Assembly (NCBI RefSeq): GCF_900102945.1
Contig: NZ_FNGI01000002.1
Coordinates: 341,393 to 405,392, forward strand
Direction: 5' to 3'
DNA length: 64,000 nucleotides
Source of the DNA: Modicisalibacter muralis
GTDB lineage: Bacteria; Pseudomonadota; Gammaproteobacteria; Pseudomonadales; Halomonadaceae
Shown: piece after piece, positions 33,797 to 42,449 of the stretch
Layout: each line of letters starts with the position of its first letter
Numbering within the stretch: position 1 is the first letter of the stretch
The notes under the pieces: model-generated
Told to the model about the DNA's origin: nothing
Database searches by the model: none
The model's input: only the letters and a program-made list of their open reading frames with translations
Position numbers and translations under genes: made by a program

Positions 33797-34909
33797 TCAG
33801 AAATCCACCACCACATCGCCCTTCGGCTTGCTACAGCACGACAGAATGAAGCCCTCGTCGATATCCTCATCGGTGATGCCGCCGTTGTGATCCATCTCTA
33901 CCTCGCCCGACTTCAGCCCCACCCGGCAGGTGCCGCAGATGCCCATGCCGCAGGCCTTGGGAATATGCAGGCCGAGCTTGGATGCCGCGGCATGTACCGT
34001 CTCGCCGGGTTGGATACGCACGCTCTTGCCGGAGCTTGCGAACTCCACCTGGAGCATTTCGGCGTAGTCGATTTCCTCGGCCTCGGCCTCGGCCTGCTCG
34101 ACCAGTTCCTGTACGTCTTCCTGCACGTCAAGCGGCGTGGCACCGAAGGATTCCTCGTGATAGTGGCTCATGTCGAAGCCGTTATCGCGCAGGATGCGTT
34201 TGACCGCGTTCATGTACGGCGTGGGGCCGCAGCAGAAGATTTCGCGTTCCAGGTAATCGGGCGCCATCAGCTCCAGCATCGGTTGCGTCAGAAAGCCCCG
34301 GTAGCCGGCCCAGGCTTCGCCGATGTCGTCCTTGTTCTCGCAGATCACATGCAGCTTGAACTCGGGAATCCGCGAGAACATGTGCACCAGTTCGCGATGG
34401 AAGATGACATCGCGCGGCGCGCGGGAACTGTGAACGAATTCGACATCGACATTGGCGTTGGTATCGAAGAACCAGCGGGTCATCGACATCAACGGCGTGA
34501 TGCCTACGCCGCCAGAGAGAAACAGCATCTTCTCGGCGGGATAGTCCATGACGTTGAAGTTGCCCACCGGGCCATGTACCGCCAACTCGTCACCGACCTT
34601 GAGGTTGTCGTGCAGCCAGTTGGAAACCTGGCCGCCCGGCATGCGCTTGACGGTGATCGAGAAGCTGTAGGGAATCGATGGCGAGCTGGAGATGGTGTAC
34701 GAACGCATGATCGACTCGCCGTCGATCTCGAGCTCCAGGGTGACGAACTGCCCCGGCTTGAAGAAGAACAACACCGGCTGCTCGGCCATGAAGCAAAAGG
34801 TGCGTACGTCCCAGGTCTCCTGAATCGTCTTGACGCAGCGCACCATGTGACGACCGTTGGTCCAGGTCTGGGTAGTGACCGGGTTGAGGAAGCTCGTTGT
34901 CATTGTCAT
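33797..34909 (-). CDS. gbcB: Glycine betaine monooxygenase, reductase subunit
   Basis: Electron-transfer partner of the GbcA Rieske oxygenase. Over 370 residues it has an FAD-binding domain (MRSYTISSSPS, about 67-77), an NAD-binding domain (LFLSGGVGITPLMSM, about 129-143; FCCGPTPYMNAVK, about 225-237) and a C-terminal plant-type 2Fe-2S domain (ACGMGICGTCRVG plus a late Cys in FILSCC, about 324-362). This order is that of GbcB/BmoB. It is divergent from gbcA. Together the subunits demethylate glycine betaine to dimethylglycine, releasing formaldehyde, using NADH and O2. The gene ends with a terminator-like hairpin. Confidence 0.93.
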   Translation of the reverse strand: MTMTTSFLNPVTTQTWTNGRHMVRCVKTIQETWDVRTFCFMAEQPVLFFFKPGQFVTLELEIDGESIMRSYTISSSPSIPYSFSITVKRMPGGQVSNWLHDNLKVGDELAVHGPVGNFNVMDYPAEKMLFLSGGVGITPLMSMTRWFFDTNANVDVEFVHSSRAPRDVIFHRELVHMFSRIPEFKLHVICENKDDIGEAWAGYRGFLTQPMLELMAPDYLEREIFCCGPTPYMNAVKRILRDNGFDMSHYHEESFGATPLDVQEDVQELVEQAEAEAEEIDYAEMLQVEFASSGKSVRIQPGETVHAAASKLGLHIPKACGMGICGTCRVGLKSGEVEMDHNGGITDEDIDEGFILSCCSKPKGDVVVDF

Positions 34910-35270
34910 CTCTGCCTGGCAGTGCCGTGGCTACGCCTGTGCTGGCTCGCAAACCGGGTTCACGATCCAGCGCCTTTTCATGCTCGCATTCTGAGCACGC
35001 CGCAGGCGACCGACTTGCCTGCCAGCGACATGAACATGCCTCACACATCCACCCAAGAGCCAAGGTTTCATCGCGCGCGTCGCCGTTACATCACCTTATG
35101 TCGCCGGCAGACAACTCACATTAGCGCGCATGCCCCACACTCGGCGCAATCCCAAGGCTGGCATTAGAGATTGTGGTACTCGATTCATGCTCGGCCTCTC
35201 ACCACAACAAACCCCCAATGACCGTATTCGTCGTCCTCGCGGGGAGGCGGCGATTGATGAGGACCGCGAC
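34910..35270. promoter_or_regulatory. Divergent gbcB-gbcA promoter region, 361 bp
   Basis: The region between the two oxygenase subunit genes carries both promoters and 5' leaders. It is unusually long for this gene-dense window. I could not identify convincing -35/-10 pairs or an operator; in Pseudomonas such genes are activated by the AraC-type regulator GbdR, which is not encoded in this window. The gbcA frame remains open for 140 bp upstream of the chosen start, but that part shows no family similarity. Confidence 0.5.
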
Positions 35271-36557
35271 ATGGACCTGATTGCCCGTTCCCAGTTGGAC
35301 GATCCCCTGGTTGCAGCGCGTGAAGCGACCGCCGAGATGCTCAACCAGAGAGAGCCCAGTTTCTCGCTACCGCAGCCGTTCTACAACGACCAGCGGGTCT
35401 TCGCGCTCGACATGCAGGAAATCTTCGGCAAGGAATGGCTATTTGCCGGCATGACCTGTGAGATTCCCACCAAGGGCAGCTTCATCACCCTGGATATCGG
35501 CGACAACCCGGTGGTTATCGTGCGCGGCGCCGAAGATCGCATTCATGCCTTTCACAACGTCTGCCGGCATCGCGGCTCGCGGCTATGCATCAAGGACAAG
35601 GGCAAGGTCGCCAAGCTGGTCTGCGGCTACCATCAGTGGACCTACGAACTCGACGGTCGGCTGCTGTTCGCCGGCAGCGACATGGGCGCCGACTTCGATC
35701 TCGCCAGCTACGGGCTGAAACCGGTCAACATCCGCACGGCCGGTGGCTTCATGTTTATCAGCCTGGCCGACGAGCCGCCGGCGATCGACGATTTCCTGGT
35801 CACGCTGGAACATTATCTCGAGCCGTACCGGATGGATAACGTCAAGGTCGCCGTGGAAAGTAGCATCGTTGAGGACGCCAACTGGAAGCTGGTGCTCGAG
35901 AACAATCGCGAGTGCTACCACTGCAACGGCGCCCACCCGGAGTTGCTCAATTCACTGCAGGAATTCGACGACACCGACGACCCTCGCGCCACGCCGGACT
36001 ACAAGTCGCTAGTCGCGCGCAAGCAGTCCGATTGGGATGGCGAGAGCGTGCCCTGGCAGCTCAAGCGCTTCGGCAAGCGCAACCGCCTGACCCGCACGCC
36101 ACTGCTCGACGGTACCGTGTCGATGACAATGGACGGCCAGCCGGGCTGCAAGAAGTTGATGGGGCGCCTGCAAAGCCCCGACATGGGTTCGCTGCGCATC
36201 CTGCATCTGCCGAACTCATGGAACCACTTCATGGGCGATCACGCCGTGGTGTTCCGCGTGCTGCCGCTGGGCCCGCAGAAAACCGTGGTGACCACCAAGT
36301 GGCTGGTGCACAAGGATGCCGTCGAGGGCGTCGATTACGACGTCGAGCAATTGCGCAAGGTGTGGGATGCCACCAACGCCCAGGACCGCCGCCTGGCCGA
36401 AGAGAACCAACGCGGCATCAACTCCAAGGCCTACCAGCCCGGCCCCTACTCCGAGACCTACGAGTTCGGCGTCATCGACTTCGTCGACTGGTACGCGGGT
36501 CGCATGCTGACCAACCTGGGTCATGAAGCGCCATCGCTGCAACTGGCCAAAGGCTAA
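35271..36557 (+). CDS. gbcA: Glycine betaine monooxygenase, Rieske oxygenase subunit
   Basis: Rieske non-heme iron oxygenase of 428 residues that removes the first methyl of glycine betaine. The 2Fe-2S site is NVCRHRGSRLC then LVCGYHQWTYE (Cys98, His100, Cys118, His121), and the mononuclear iron site begins LENNRECYHCNGAHPELLNS (about residues 204-223). The N-terminus MDLIARSQLDDPLVAAREAT matches known GbcA proteins, supporting the ATG at 35271 (AGGA eight bases upstream). It is divergent from its reductase gbcB and followed 90 bp on by a DgcA-like gene. Confidence 0.95.
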   Translation: MDLIARSQLDDPLVAAREATAEMLNQREPSFSLPQPFYNDQRVFALDMQEIFGKEWLFAGMTCEIPTKGSFITLDIGDNPVVIVRGAEDRIHAFHNVCRHRGSRLCIKDKGKVAKLVCGYHQWTYELDGRLLFAGSDMGADFDLASYGLKPVNIRTAGGFMFISLADEPPAIDDFLVTLEHYLEPYRMDNVKVAVESSIVEDANWKLVLENNRECYHCNGAHPELLNSLQEFDDTDDPRATPDYKSLVARKQSDWDGESVPWQLKRFGKRNRLTRTPLLDGTVSMTMDGQPGCKKLMGRLQSPDMGSLRILHLPNSWNHFMGDHAVVFRVLPLGPQKTVVTTKWLVHKDAVEGVDYDVEQLRKVWDATNAQDRRLAEENQRGINSKAYQPGPYSETYEFGVIDFVDWYAGRMLTNLGHEAPSLQLAKG

Positions 36558-36577
36558 GCATCCTCAAGCGTCGATCT

Positions 36578-36600
36578 GGCCCGCCATCGTGCGGGCCTAT
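36578..36600 (+). terminator. Hairpin after gbcA
   Basis: GGCCCGC and GCGGGCC form a perfect 7-bp stem with a 6-nt loop 21 bp after the gbcA stop, followed by TATTCGTT. The T content is weak, so it may only attenuate transcription into the downstream flavoprotein gene. Confidence 0.45.
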
Positions 36601-36647
36601 TCGTTGGTGACGACACTCACCTGTGGCCATCCTCTCGGAGGTTCCCG

Positions 36648-38699
36648 ATGAGCGCTTCTCGCGACCCGCTATTGCAGCCTTTCAATTTGCGCCACCTGAC
36701 GCTCAAGAACCGCATCGTCAGCGCCGCGCACGAACCGGCCTATTCCGAGGACGGCCTGCCCAAGGCGCGTTATCGGCTATACCACGAGGCCAAGGCACGC
36801 GGCGGCATGGCCATGACCATGATCGGCGGCAGCGCGGTAGTGGCACCGGACAGCCCACCGGCGTTCGGCAACCTGCTGCTCTACAAGGACGAGATCGTGC
36901 CGTGGCTAGCCGAGCTCGCCGACTCCGTCCACCAGCACGACTGCGCGGTGATGTGCCAGGTCACTCATCTTGGCCGGCGCACCCGCTACAACGCCGGCGA
37001 TTGGTTGCCGGTGGTCGCCGCTTCCGGCCTGCGCGAGCCGGCCCATCGCGCCTTTCCCAAGATCGCCGAGGAACACGACCTCGAGCGCATCGCCAAGGCC
37101 TATGCCGACGGCGCCGCGCGCTGCCAGGCCGCCGGGCTCGACGGCATCGAGATCGAAGCCTACGGCCATTTTCTCGACGGCTTCCTGTCGCCGTGGACCA
37201 ATCGCCGTGATGACGATTGGGGCGGTGAGCTGGCCAACCGCCTGCGCTTTCCGCTGATGGTCATCGACGCCGTGCGCGCCTCGGTCGGTCCCGAATTCCT
37301 CGTCGGCATCCGTCTGGTGGTCGACGAGCTGCTGCCCCATGGCCTGGGGCGCGACGAGGGACTGGAGGTCTGCCGATTGCTCGAGCAGGGCGGCGCCATC
37401 GACTTCCTCAACGTGATTCGCGGGCATATCGACTCCGACACCGGGCTCGCCGAGGTGATCCCCAACATGGGCGCCGCGTCGGCGCCGCACCTGGCGTTCG
37501 TCGGCGAGGTGAAGCGCGCCACCGGCCTGCCGGTGCTGCACGCCTCGCGCATCAACGACGTCGCCACGGCGCGCTACGCCATCCGCGAGGGCCTGCTCGA
37601 TCTGGTCGGCATGGTTCGCGCGCACATGGCCGAGCCCAACATCGCCGCGCTGATCGAGGCCGGCGACGAGGAGCGCATCCGCCCCTGCGTCGGCGCCGGC
37701 TACTGCATCGACGGCATCTATGAGAACGGCGCCGCCTACTGCATTCACAACCCGGCCACCGGCCGCGAGGCCAGCCTGCCGCACGTCATCGCCCGCGATG
37801 TCGATGCGCCACGCCACGTGGTGGTGGTCGGCGCCGGCCCGGCGGGTCTCGAGGCGGCGCGCGCCAGCGCCGAGCGCGGCCATCGCGTCACCCTGCTCGA
37901 AGCCAACGACGTCGCCGGCGGCCAGGTGCGCCTCGCCAGCTTGCTCGAACGCCGCCGCGAAATGCTCGGCATCACCGAATGGCGCCTCGCCGAGTGCCAG
38001 CGCCTGGGCGTGACGCTGCGCTTCAATTGCTATGCCGAGGCCGACGACGTGCTCGCCCTGGCGCCCGACGTGGTGATTCTCGCCACCGGCGGCCTGCCCC
38101 AGGTGCACCCGGAGCTCCAGGCCGGCGAAGCGCTGGTGCAATCAAGCTGGGATGCCCTGGTCGACCCGGTGCGCGCCGGCGAGCGCGTGCTGGTCTATGA
38201 CGATCACGGCGGCTTTCCCGGCCTCTCCGCCGCCGAGCACCTGGCGTGCCGGGGTGCGCATGTGACCCTCGCCACGCCCGAACGCACGCTCGGCATCGAG
38301 GTCGGCGGCACCAACTTCCCGGCGTTTCTCGGCGCCTTCGACCGGCATGATGTCGCGATCAGGCTCAACCGCACCCTGACCCGGGTCGAACGCACGCCAG
38401 AGGGTCTCGCGTCGACGCTGACCAGCGCCTACTGCCGCGATACGCTCGAGACCCTGAACGTCGACCGGGTGATCGTCGAGCACGGCACCGCGCCGCTCGA
38501 TGAGCTCTATCACGATCTCAAGCCACAGTCGCGCAACCTCGGCGAGCTGGATATCGACGCCTTCATCGCCATCACCCCGCAACGGCTGACGCGCAACGAG
38601 GCGGGGAATTTCCAGTTGTTTCGCATCGGTGACGCCGTGGCCAGCCGCAACGTGCATGCCGCGGTTTATGACGGCCTGCGGCTGGCGCTGGGTCTGTGA
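36648..38699 (+). CDS. DgcA-like flavoprotein (Old Yellow Enzyme/NAD(P)-binding fusion), probable N-methyl demethylase
   Basis: A 683-residue protein with an OYE-type TIM barrel (LKNRIVSAAHEPAYSEDGLP near residue 20; CQVTHLGRRTRYNAGDW near 105). A Cys-rich Fe-S segment (PCVGAGYCIDGIYENGAAYC, about 346-365) and a Rossmann domain (VVVVGAGPAGLEAARASAER, about 389-408) follow. This is the layout of dimethylglycine demethylase DgcA and of the N-methylproline/stachydrine demethylases. It is a paralogue of the DgcA at 58.8 kb but not its replacement, as several active-site-region motifs differ (HEPAY against HAEVH). Sitting behind gbcA, it probably demethylates a related N-methylated amine. Confidence 0.82.
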   Translation: MSASRDPLLQPFNLRHLTLKNRIVSAAHEPAYSEDGLPKARYRLYHEAKARGGMAMTMIGGSAVVAPDSPPAFGNLLLYKDEIVPWLAELADSVHQHDCAVMCQVTHLGRRTRYNAGDWLPVVAASGLREPAHRAFPKIAEEHDLERIAKAYADGAARCQAAGLDGIEIEAYGHFLDGFLSPWTNRRDDDWGGELANRLRFPLMVIDAVRASVGPEFLVGIRLVVDELLPHGLGRDEGLEVCRLLEQGGAIDFLNVIRGHIDSDTGLAEVIPNMGAASAPHLAFVGEVKRATGLPVLHASRINDVATARYAIREGLLDLVGMVRAHMAEPNIAALIEAGDEERIRPCVGAGYCIDGIYENGAAYCIHNPATGREASLPHVIARDVDAPRHVVVVGAGPAGLEAARASAERGHRVTLLEANDVAGGQVRLASLLERRREMLGITEWRLAECQRLGVTLRFNCYAEADDVLALAPDVVILATGGLPQVHPELQAGEALVQSSWDALVDPVRAGERVLVYDDHGGFPGLSAAEHLACRGAHVTLATPERTLGIEVGGTNFPAFLGAFDRHDVAIRLNRTLTRVERTPEGLASTLTSAYCRDTLETLNVDRVIVEHGTAPLDELYHDLKPQSRNLGELDIDAFIAITPQRLTRNEAGNFQLFRIGDAVASRNVHAAVYDGLRLALGL

Positions 38700-38843
38700 C
38701 TGGACGCCGATGGCATGGCGTGATGGGATAGCGGCGCCTTTCCGCCCCGCTACAAGATCCCGATGAGCAAAGAATGCTGCTTATAGTGCAGGTCACTCGG
38801 CTAGACTCAAGCAATTCGTTGCGTTCAGGAGATAGAAGCTGTC

Positions 38844-39263
38844 ATGTGGATTCAGAAAGAGGTCAAACTGAAGCCTCGTGAGAGAGGGTTCCATCTAATC
38901 ACCGACGAGGTCGAACGGTCGCTAAGCGAACTCAGCGGTGTCAAAACCGGTCTGCTGAGCATATTCATGAAGCACACGTCCGCCTCGTTGACCATCAACG
39001 AGGATGCGGACCCGACGGTGCGCGCGGATTTCGAGAGATTCTTCAATCATGCCGTACCAGAAGACGAGCCTTACTACCGGCATACCTATGAAGGTAGCGA
39101 TGACCTTCCAGCGCATCTGAAGAGCAGCATCCTTGGTCCAAATGTACAAATTCCTGTCACGGACGGCCGCCTTAACTTAGGCACCTGGCAAGGCATCTAC
39201 CTATGCGAGCACCGCAACCAGGGTGGCGCCAGGACGCTGGTATTGACGCTGTTGGGAGCCTGA
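38844..39263 (+). CDS. YjbQ-family protein (UPF0047, secondary thiamine-phosphate synthase-like)
   Basis: A 139-residue protein with the complete UPF0047 signature: GLLSIFMKHTSASLTINEDA (about 37-56), the DPTVRADFERFF helix, and LPVT-like IPVTDGRLNLGTWQGIYLCE near residues 106-125. The conserved His, Asp and Gln residues form the presumed active site. Weak thiamine-phosphate synthase activity is known for the E. coli member, but the physiological role is unclear. It is a single gene, with AGGAG upstream and a possible -10 (TTATAGT) near 38780. It converges on the formate dehydrogenase cluster. Confidence 0.92.
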   Translation: MWIQKEVKLKPRERGFHLITDEVERSLSELSGVKTGLLSIFMKHTSASLTINEDADPTVRADFERFFNHAVPEDEPYYRHTYEGSDDLPAHLKSSILGPNVQIPVTDGRLNLGTWQGIYLCEHRNQGGARTLVLTLLGA

Positions 39264-39310
39264 TCCTTGCCGCCGCTATCCATCGCTTGATGGGGGCTGC
39301 CGAGCCGTGG

Positions 39311-39556
39311 CTAACGCAGCCCCGGCAGCAGGTAGCGTTCGATGGCCTGACGCACCGACGGCAGCATCATGTCGGTGTGTTGCATCAGTTCGCGAACCAG
39401 TTCCTGCAAGCCCAGCACACCGACCTCGGCATGCTTGCGCAGCGCCATGCGCGCGCAGGTTTCGGGGCAGGCACCCTCGGGGATGCGAATACCCAGCGCC
39501 ACCAGCCGCGCCCGGAAGTCGTCGCCGTCGATCAACTCGGCAATCATCATGTTCAT
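39311..39556 (-). CDS. Small unknown protein at the end of the formate dehydrogenase operon
   Basis: An 81-residue protein (MNMMIAELIDGDDFRARLVA at the start). It begins 22 bp after the stop of the large formate dehydrogenase subunit with a GAGGAGG ribosome site, so it is surely co-expressed. It contains CPETCARMALRKHAEVGVLG, a CxxxC pair, and otherwise helical sequence. The small delta subunit FdsD often occupies this position, but I see none of its usual motifs (such as MANQI...FF), so I leave it unnamed. It may be an accessory or maturation factor of the enzyme. Confidence 0.7.
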   Translation of the reverse strand: MNMMIAELIDGDDFRARLVALGIRIPEGACPETCARMALRKHAEVGVLGLQELVRELMQHTDMMLPSVRQAIERYLLPGLR

Positions 39557-39578
39557 TCCTCCTCTCGACTCGCTCCGA

Positions 39579-42428
39579 TCAGATCGAAACGGCCGATTCC
39601 TCGGCTGCGGATAGCCGACATGCCGCGTACTTGAACTCGGGAATCTTGCCGAACGGGTCCAGCGCTGGATTGGTCAGCAGGTTGGCCGCCGCCTCGACGT
39701 AGCAGAACGGTACGAACACCATGCCTTCGGCCATCAGTGGATCGACCCGCGCGATCAGCGTGATCTGTCCGCGCCGCGTGGTGATCGTCAAACGCTCGCC
39801 CGGTGCCAGCCCCAATCGCGTCAGTTCTCCCGGTGCAAGGCTGGCCACCGCTTCGGGTTCGAGATCGTCGAGCACCCTGGCACGCCGGGTCATCGAGCCG
39901 GTGTGCCAGTGTTCGAGCAGGCGCCCCGTAGTGAGCACCGTGGGATAGACGTCGTCGAGCGTTTCGTCCGGCGGTAGCGGGCGCGTCGGCGAGAACTTGG
40001 CCAGGCCGCTGGCGGTGGGGAAGGCGTCGGAGAACACCACGTCGGCGCCCGGCGCATCGTCGGCCGGACACGGGTAGGTCACCGACTGCTCGCGCTCGAT
40101 GCGCTCCCAAGTGATGTGATCGAGCGACGGCATGCCCTTGGTCATCTCGTCGAACACGTCGCGCGGGTGCTGGTAGTTCCACGGCAACCCGAAGCGCTGG
40201 GCGATCTGCTGGATGATCCACCAGTCGGTGCGGGCCTGACCGGGCAGCGGCATCGCCGCGCGTCCCATCTGCACCTGGCGATTGGTGTTGGTCACGGTGC
40301 CGTCCTTCTCCGGCCAGGCGGAGGCCGGCAGGACCACGTCGGCGAACTGCGCGGTCTCGGTGACGAACAGGTCCTGCACCACCAGGTGTTCGAGCTTGGC
40401 CAGCGCGGCGCGGGCGTGGTCCAGGTCGGGGTCGGACATCGCCGGGTTCTCGCCGAGGATGTACATACCCTTGATGGTGCCGGCGGCGATGGCGTCCATG
40501 ATCTCGACCACGGTCAGGCCCGGCTTGGCTTCCAGCGGACTGTTCCACAGCTCCTCGAAGGCCGAGCGCACCTGGGCATCGGTGACCGGCTGATAATCGG
40601 GCATGACCATCGGGATCAGTCCCGCGTCGGAAGCGCCCTGCACGTTGTTCTGGCCACGCAGCGGATGCAACCCGGTACCGGGCCGGCCGGTCTGGCCGCA
40701 GGCCAGCGCCAGCGAGATCAGGCAGCGTGCGTTGTCGGTGCCGTGGACGTGCTGCGAGATGCCCATGCCCCAGAAGATCATCGCCTTCTCGGCGCGGGCA
40801 TACAGCCGCGCCACTTCGCGAATGTCTTCGGCGGGAATGCCGCACAGCCCGGACATCGCCTCCGGCGTCATGTCGACGACGTGGCTCTTGAGCGCCTCGA
40901 AGCCCTCGGTGTGTGCGTCGATGTAGCTTTCGTCGTACAAGCCCTCGCTGACGATGACGTTGAGTATGGCATTGAACAGTGCCACGTCGCTGCCCGGCGT
41001 GAAGCGCAGCACCTTGTGCGCGTATGCGCCCATCGCCTGGCCGCGCGGGTCGATGACGACGATCTTGGTGCCACGCTTGGCGGCCTGCTTGAAGAAGGTC
41101 GCTGCCACCGGGTGGTTCACCGTCGGGTTGCAGCCGGTGAGAATCACCACGTCGGACTCCAGCGCCTGCATGAACGAGGCGGTCACCGCGCCGGAGCCGA
41201 TGCACTCCATCAGCGCCGCCACCGAGCTTGCGTGACACAGCCGCGTGCAGTGATCGACATGGTTGGAGCCGAAGCCGGTGCGCACCAACTTCTGGAACAG
41301 CCAGGCTTCTTCGTTGGAGCACTTGGCGCTGCCGAAGCCGGCCAGCGCGTCGGGGCCGTGGGCGTCCTTGAGGCCGACCAGGCCGCCGGCGGCGAAGTCG
41401 AGCGCTTCTTCCCAGCTCGCCTCGCGGAAATGCGTATAGGGGTCGGCTGGATCGAAGTCGGGATCGAGGCCCTTGGCCACGCCCTCGCGGCGGATCAGCG
41501 GCGTGATCAGGCGCGCCGGGTGGCGTGGATAGTCGAAACCGAAGCGGCCTTTCACGCACAACCGGTTATGGTTCGACGGCCCGTCGCGGCCCTCGACAAA
41601 CAGGATCGCGTCGTCCTTGATGTGGTAGGTGAGCTGGCAGCCGACGCCGCAATAGGGGCATACCGAATCCACCGTGGTATCGGCGACTTCTGAATCGCCA
41701 CGCCCCTCGGCATCGATCAGCGTCGCCGGCATCAGCGCGCCGGTCGGGCAAGCCTGCACGCATTCGCCGCAGGCCACGCAGGTGCTCTCACCCATCGGGT
41801 CGTCGAAGTCGAAGACGATCTTCGAACTCGCCCCGCGATGCGCCAGACCGATGACGTCGTTGACCTGGACCTCGCGGCAAGCGCGCACGCACAGGTTGCA
41901 CTCGATGCAGGCATCGAGATTGACGTTCATGGCGCTATGCGAGGCGTCGTGGTTCGAGAGTGCATGTTTAGCGCTTGCGCCGTGTTCTTCGACCGGATTG
42001 CGCGCCGGCAAACGCGCCTTGACTGCGGTGGCGTCGATCGCCAACTGATCGGCCATGGCCCAGAAGTGGCTGGAGCGGTCGGGACTCGCCTCGCGTTCGG
42101 GCTGATCGGCGATCAGCAGTTCCATCACGCCCTCGCGGGCAACCCGCGAGCGCTCGGAGGTGGCGCTGTTGACCGTCATACCGGGCTTGGCTTCACGCAA
42201 GCAGCTTGCCGCCAGGGCGCGCTCGCCTTCGATCTCGACCATGCAGGCGCGGCAGTTGCCATCGGCGCGATAGCCGTCGGCGTCCTTGAAGCACAGGTGC
42301 GGAATCGTCTCGCCGGCGCGCTTGGCGACCTGCCATAGCGTCTCGCCGGGGAAGGCCGTGACGTTGTGGCCGTCGAGGGTCAGCTCGAACGCCTCGGTGG
42401 CGGATGTGGGAGAGCTAGCGATATTCAT
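39579..42428 (-). CDS. fdsA: NAD-dependent formate dehydrogenase, molybdenum/Fe-S alpha subunit
   Basis: Catalytic subunit of 949 residues oxidising formate to CO2. In order it has an N-terminal 2Fe-2S domain (CRACMVEIEGE), a NuoG-type His-Cys 4Fe-4S segment, and two ferredoxin-type clusters (CIECNLCVRACREV and CVACGECVQACPTG). Next come the molybdopterin-domain 4Fe-4S motif (CPYCGVGCQL) and the active-site stretch HCTRLCHASSV, where Cys stands in place of selenocysteine. The C-terminal molydopterin dinucleotide-binding region (LTTGRLLEHWHTGSMTRRA) is complete. The subunit feeds electrons to the FdsB-type subunit 21 bp upstream. It would consume formate from C1 units released by betaine demethylation and needs the molybdenum taken up by ModABC. 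Confidence 0.93.
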   Translation of the reverse strand: MNIASSPTSATEAFELTLDGHNVTAFPGETLWQVAKRAGETIPHLCFKDADGYRADGNCRACMVEIEGERALAASCLREAKPGMTVNSATSERSRVAREGVMELLIADQPEREASPDRSSHFWAMADQLAIDATAVKARLPARNPVEEHGASAKHALSNHDASHSAMNVNLDACIECNLCVRACREVQVNDVIGLAHRGASSKIVFDFDDPMGESTCVACGECVQACPTGALMPATLIDAEGRGDSEVADTTVDSVCPYCGVGCQLTYHIKDDAILFVEGRDGPSNHNRLCVKGRFGFDYPRHPARLITPLIRREGVAKGLDPDFDPADPYTHFREASWEEALDFAAGGLVGLKDAHGPDALAGFGSAKCSNEEAWLFQKLVRTGFGSNHVDHCTRLCHASSVAALMECIGSGAVTASFMQALESDVVILTGCNPTVNHPVAATFFKQAAKRGTKIVVIDPRGQAMGAYAHKVLRFTPGSDVALFNAILNVIVSEGLYDESYIDAHTEGFEALKSHVVDMTPEAMSGLCGIPAEDIREVARLYARAEKAMIFWGMGISQHVHGTDNARCLISLALACGQTGRPGTGLHPLRGQNNVQGASDAGLIPMVMPDYQPVTDAQVRSAFEELWNSPLEAKPGLTVVEIMDAIAAGTIKGMYILGENPAMSDPDLDHARAALAKLEHLVVQDLFVTETAQFADVVLPASAWPEKDGTVTNTNRQVQMGRAAMPLPGQARTDWWIIQQIAQRFGLPWNYQHPRDVFDEMTKGMPSLDHITWERIEREQSVTYPCPADDAPGADVVFSDAFPTASGLAKFSPTRPLPPDETLDDVYPTVLTTGRLLEHWHTGSMTRRARVLDDLEPEAVASLAPGELTRLGLAPGERLTITTRRGQITLIARVDPLMAEGMVFVPFCYVEAAANLLTNPALDPFGKIPEFKYAACRLSAAEESAVSI

Positions 42429-42449
42429 GTCAATGCTCCTCGGCCTCTG

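Noticed and set aside
35130-35270. Upstream extension of the gbcA frame as part of the protein
   Set aside because: The extra residues have no resemblance to the family, and known GbcA proteins begin like the chosen MDLIARSQLDD start.
41215-41300. Possible selenocysteine site in the formate dehydrogenase alpha subunit
   Set aside because: The active-site position is an ordinary Cys codon in HCTRLCHASS; no in-frame TGA is present.
40116-41693. A 525-codon open frame antisense to the formate dehydrogenase alpha subunit
   Set aside because: Composition mirrors the codon bias of the opposite strand and no domain is visible; other long antisense frames (1504-2841, 7776-8954, 22896-24656, 27106-28506) were dismissed for the same reason.
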